NCBI GenBank assembly: GCA_943704525.1 | Contig: CALSCQ010000690.1 | Location: forward strand, 1 to 59,065 | From: Pigoraptor vietnamica | Taxonomy: Eukaryota; Opisthokonta; Filasterea | Reading direction: 5' to 3' | DNA length: 59,065 nt | Shown here: positions 56,021 to 59,065 of the stretch, piece after piece | Numbering within the stretch: the stretch's first letter is position 1 | Layout: every line of letters starts with the position of its first letter | Position numbers and translations under genes: made by a program | Notes under the pieces: model-generated | Databases searched by the model: none | The model's input: only the letters and a program-made list of their open reading frames with translations | What the model was told of the DNA's origin: nothing

Positions 56021-56786
56021 ATGGGGCGCCTGCGCAGGAGCCGAACGACAAAAGTCGACAAAGAGCTGCGGAAGAAGTTTCGTACTCGCCGACGCACCAA
56101 GGATATCCGCTCCATGCGGCGTCATTGGACGCATCTCTGCGTTTGTGAGCGCGTTTGAAATGTGTGAGCGCTTGTCGTTTTCAACCTTGACATGTGTGCA
56201 CATCTCGATCAAATCCATGACGACCTGAAGCCTGAGAACGCGCAAAAGTTGGCGGCGCAGGAAGTGGACGCCGATCTGCCTGGGCTTGGCCAGCACTACT
56301 GCATCCACTGCAAGTGGGGAGCCGTCGCAGACATCAGATGTGTCGCCTTTGTGTGTATTCACCTTTAACAGACGCTTGCGCGTCCGTGGGCTCACTATCC
56401 AATGGTTGTCACACCACACGTGCAGTCGCTATTTTGTCGACGACAAGCCGCTTCAAGAGCACCTCGTGTCGAAGGTGCACAAGCGCCGGTGAGTGCCAAC
56501 AAGAGGTTCTCTCTGAGATGCCATGTATCCTGACGTGTTCGTCTGGAAAACCAACGCCCGCAAAAGACCATTTAGAGCTCAGCATGGAAACATGAGGGAG
56601 ATGCACCCGTTGCAGAGCAAATGTTTTTCACTCAAATTGAAAGTTTAATGACGTGCTCGTCTGTCTCGCAGCGTCAAGGAGCTCAAGGAGGCGCCGTACA
56701 CACAGGAAGAGGCGGAGCGCGCAGCTGGGCTCGGTACCGACCGCGGCAAGCGCAGCGCACCCCCCGTCCCCATGGAGGACGATGAA
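56021..56786 (+). CDS. ZNF593/BUD20 ribosome-biogenesis zinc finger
   Basis: Four exons (56021-56102, 56202-56313, 56426-56488, 56672-56786) give 123 residues. Basic N-terminus [20 protein letters not shown] and [16 protein letters not shown] match yeast Bud20. A single C2H2 finger follows ([20 protein letters not shown] ... KVHKRR), then [19 protein letters not shown]. Bud20 shuttles with pre-60S subunits as an export factor. The first intron has no GT-AG option that keeps the conserved RRTKDLDQI; it fits a U12-type AT-AC intron exactly. A run of seven C in exon 4 sets the C-terminus as APPRPHGGR; with six C it would read into an acidic end typical of the family, so a base-call error is possible. 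Confidence 0.85.
56103..56201 (+). other. U12-type AT-AC intron
   Basis: Donor ATATCCGC directly after an exon ending AAGG; branch site CCTTGAC at 56185-56191, with the branch A 11 nt before the intron end; acceptor ...GTGCAC. All three match minor-spliceosome AT-AC introns, and removal gives the conserved BUD20 reading (GAT at the join). Confidence 0.85.
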
Positions 56787-56818
56787 GACAGCTGAGCCGC
56801 GTTTGAGTGGGCGAGCGC

Positions 56819-57025
56819 TTACTTGACGGACCCGTAGAGCTCTTGCTCAAGCTGCAGTCGGCGCTGCTGAATCTGCGCGGAGGGTTGGCATGGTTTTGCA
56901 CGAGTAAGGAAATGCTTTTGCGTGCGTGCGTTGCGTTGCGGCGGGGCGTGCAGAAAGAAAGAACGTTCAACAAGCGGCGTTCATGTCCAAGGGAAGCATT
57001 TCTCTCTCTCTCTCTCTCTCTGTGG

Positions 57026-57078
<53 letters not shown>

Positions 57079-59065
57079 ACGAGATGCAACGGCGGCGCAC
57101 CTTCGCGGAGATGTAGCGGTAGACCCCCTCCTGCGCCCATGCTTTCTGGTAAAAGTCCGAGCGGCGCTCTGCCTCGGGGTCGCCGAGCGTGTTCGTCATG
57201 ACCTGTTCGTGCGACGGTGGCATCAGAGGTCAACAGTGCGATCGCCCACAAACGCAGCGCACACACTTTGCATGGCATTCGCACGCGTATCCATCTGCAT
57301 ATAACTAGAAGACTATACTCGCTTTGACCATGCGCAAACGACAGCGCAGACGACAGAAAGACAACAACACGCGGCGCACCTTGAGGTCCCTTGTCTGCGA
57401 CTCGAGCCACTTGTCGATGAATAGGCGCGGGTTTTCCGCGAAATCGAGCATGAATTCGCGCTTGAGCTTGTGCTCGTTGATCTTGTCGATGAGGTCTTGG
57501 ATCTGCGCCGTCGTTCAGTGAGCAGAAGAGTGTGTGATGGTGCGTATACGCGCGCGCATGTAAGTGTATACATGTCGATGCGGTTTGTGCCGTCGTTCAG
57601 TGAGCAGAAGAGTGTGTGATGGTGTGTATACGCGCGCGTGTAAGTGTACACATGGGTGCGCCTGTGGAGTGCCGAGTGCTGTACAACGATAAACGGCACA
57701 GTGCACGCACCGACTCGTCCAGCGTGACAATCTCCTTCGCAAGGGTCCCGGAGAGCCCGAATGTGCCCGACTTGGGCGTGTCTTCGACCTCCACGTCAAT
57801 GTCGTAGCAGACGTCCTTCTTGACCTCTTCGCCAATGCTGCAGTTCAACCAGATGTTAGAGGAAGCAATTCGCACTCAAGTGCCAACAACGTGTACACTC
57901 GAAAGAGCATTTCATATCCAACGGCAACGCGAGTCACAAGAGCGCTCAAATCCAAACGACAGCACCAACAAAAACCCCACCGTATCGTGTAGTTGATCTC
58001 GACCGGCTCCGGCGGGGCGAGGTGTGCATTGATGAGGGAGGGAAGGAGGCTGAAGGCTATTCTGTCCATTCCGAATAGCTGCAAAAAAGAGCGGTACTTG
58101 CGCCCCGTCAATGGGAGACTAAACATCAACCATCGACTTAGGAAAGAGAAGCAAAGGAAAAAAAGAAAAGAAAAGAAAAAAAAAAAAACATTCTGCGCTT
58201 CACGCACCCGCTGGAGTGCCGCATCGCACATAATCGTCTTGCGGTCCTCGGCGTCCTGGAGCTTGTTTTTCTGCGCAGGACTCAACACGGTAAGCCGCAG
58301 CGCGGCCTACGCACACTATTCTCGGAATCGCAATTCGCGCAACACTAAAAACGAACGATGGCAAGGGCGCGCAGCGTATGCGCACCTTCGCGTAACCCCA
58401 GATGGCCGCAAGCACGCCCGCGCGCGTCTCCGTGTGAATGCCGAGCAGCTCCATGAGCGCATACGAGAGGCGGAACACGGGCGTCGGGTGGTCGAGGTGA
58501 AGGAGGATTTTGCAGCGAAGGGGACGGTCACCGAGCCTCTTGATCTCGAACCCGTCGCTGTCCGCAAAACCGGGCGGCCGATGCCACTGCAGCGTGTGAG
58601 GGTGTGCGTAAGTGCATGCGTGAAGGTGTGCGTCAGAATGTGTGCGTCGTCTGGGGATAACAAAGTATCAATGATTGCACCGCATGCCCGCGAGTGCTCA
58701 CAACAACCAACCCACGCACACGCTCGCACACACGCACACGCACCTCCACAATGTTGTTCGCGGGCATGAGCACGGGATCAAACTCGACGACGATGCGCTG
58801 CACAAACGAGAGGAACTTTCGCCGGCTCTTCGCCTTGGAGGGGTCGTCCAACAACCGGCCCTCGATCCGCAGGGACCACGCGGGCGGCTCAGGCGCGCCG
58901 TCGTCCGCGACATCAACCGCGTCGTCCGCCTGTCCGGACGTGGTGTTGTACACAAACACTCGCAAGACGCGCTTGTGCTGCGAGAGGGCCGGTTTAGCAA
59001 AGCAGTGCACGCCTACATGTATTCACAGACATACACCCCCCCACACCCCACCCACCCCCACCCAC
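56819..59065 (-). CDS. SMARCD: SMARCD/BAF60 subunit of SWI/SNF, 5' end beyond right edge
   Basis: Eight exons are visible on the minus strand (from about 58977 to 58744, then 58586-58386, 58270-58208, 58078-57981, 57837-57711, 57502-57380, 57202-57101, 56872-56819), about 270 codons of the C-terminal half. Matches to the family include LRVFVYNT, SLRIEGRLLDDPSKAKSRRK, VEWHRPPGFADSDGFEIKR, LGIHTETRAGVLAAIWGYAK (SWIB/MDM2-like core), CYDIDVEVED, FMLDFAENPRLFIDKWLESQ, TRDLK and SDFYQKAWAQEGVYRYISAK. The first visible exon may start a little farther right (up to about 59016). BAF60 proteins link transcription factors to the chromatin remodeller. The stop lies only 32 bp from the stop of the convergent ZNF593/BUD20 gene. 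Confidence 0.92.
57001..57078. repeat. (TC)n-(TG)n compound microsatellite in a SMARCD intron
   Basis: A short TC run (about 57001-57021) is followed by a (TG)n run (57027-57078) in the last intron of the SMARCD gene. Confidence 0.9.

Overview
This window is nuclear DNA from a GC-rich eukaryote with many short spliceosomal introns, compact gene spacing and long CA/TG microsatellites. A BBOF1/DUF4515-type coiled-coil protein suggests a ciliated or flagellated organism. Three introns with U12-type signals suggest a minor spliceosome. The phylum cannot be fixed from this sequence alone. Exon joins below were made by reading GT-AG, GC-AG or AT-AC borders and checking phase; every multi-exon model closes in frame, but none has transcript support.

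Left part (1-32.9 kb): after an unknown partial gene and COX17, the window is dominated by putative secretory-pathway glycan genes, mostly type II membrane proteins. They are two NXPE-like Ig plus SGNH-esterase proteins (2915-4789, 7863-10016), two O-fucosyltransferase-like paralogues in opposite orientation (5169-7615, 15220-17789), a LicD/fukutin-related transferase (13753-15054), a three-domain GT47-GT49-GT64 fusion (18025-21718), its tail-to-tail GT49-GT64 paralogue (22186-24813), and a membrane-anchored epimerase-like/glycosyltransferase fusion (30225-32940). DNA polymerase kappa (27541-29937) interrupts the group. Two large gene-poor stretches (10.0-13.75 kb and 24.8-27.5 kb) hold microsatellites and decayed coding-like DNA. 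I read the set as a glycan assembly/modification cluster; that is inference, and the fusion is its most unusual member.

Middle part (33.6-49.6 kb): compact housekeeping genes, namely an ACOT13-like thioesterase, a decayed third NXPE-like gene flanked by direct repeats of the 3' end of a Sel1-repeat gene, the intact Sel1 gene, a SMYD5-like SET protein divergent from it, a membrane-anchored kexin/furin protease, DPY30, an NTF2/SnoaL-like protein, ferritin and a small unknown protein.

Right part (50.1-59.06 kb): an 899-residue nuclease-like/glycine-linker/protein-kinase fusion, the BBOF1-like gene with two U12-type GT-AG introns, a ZNF593/BUD20 gene with a U12-type AT-AC intron, and a SMARCD/BAF60 (SWI/SNF) gene whose 5' end lies beyond the right edge.

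I recognised no intact transposon, retroelement, CRISPR array, rRNA or tRNA gene.
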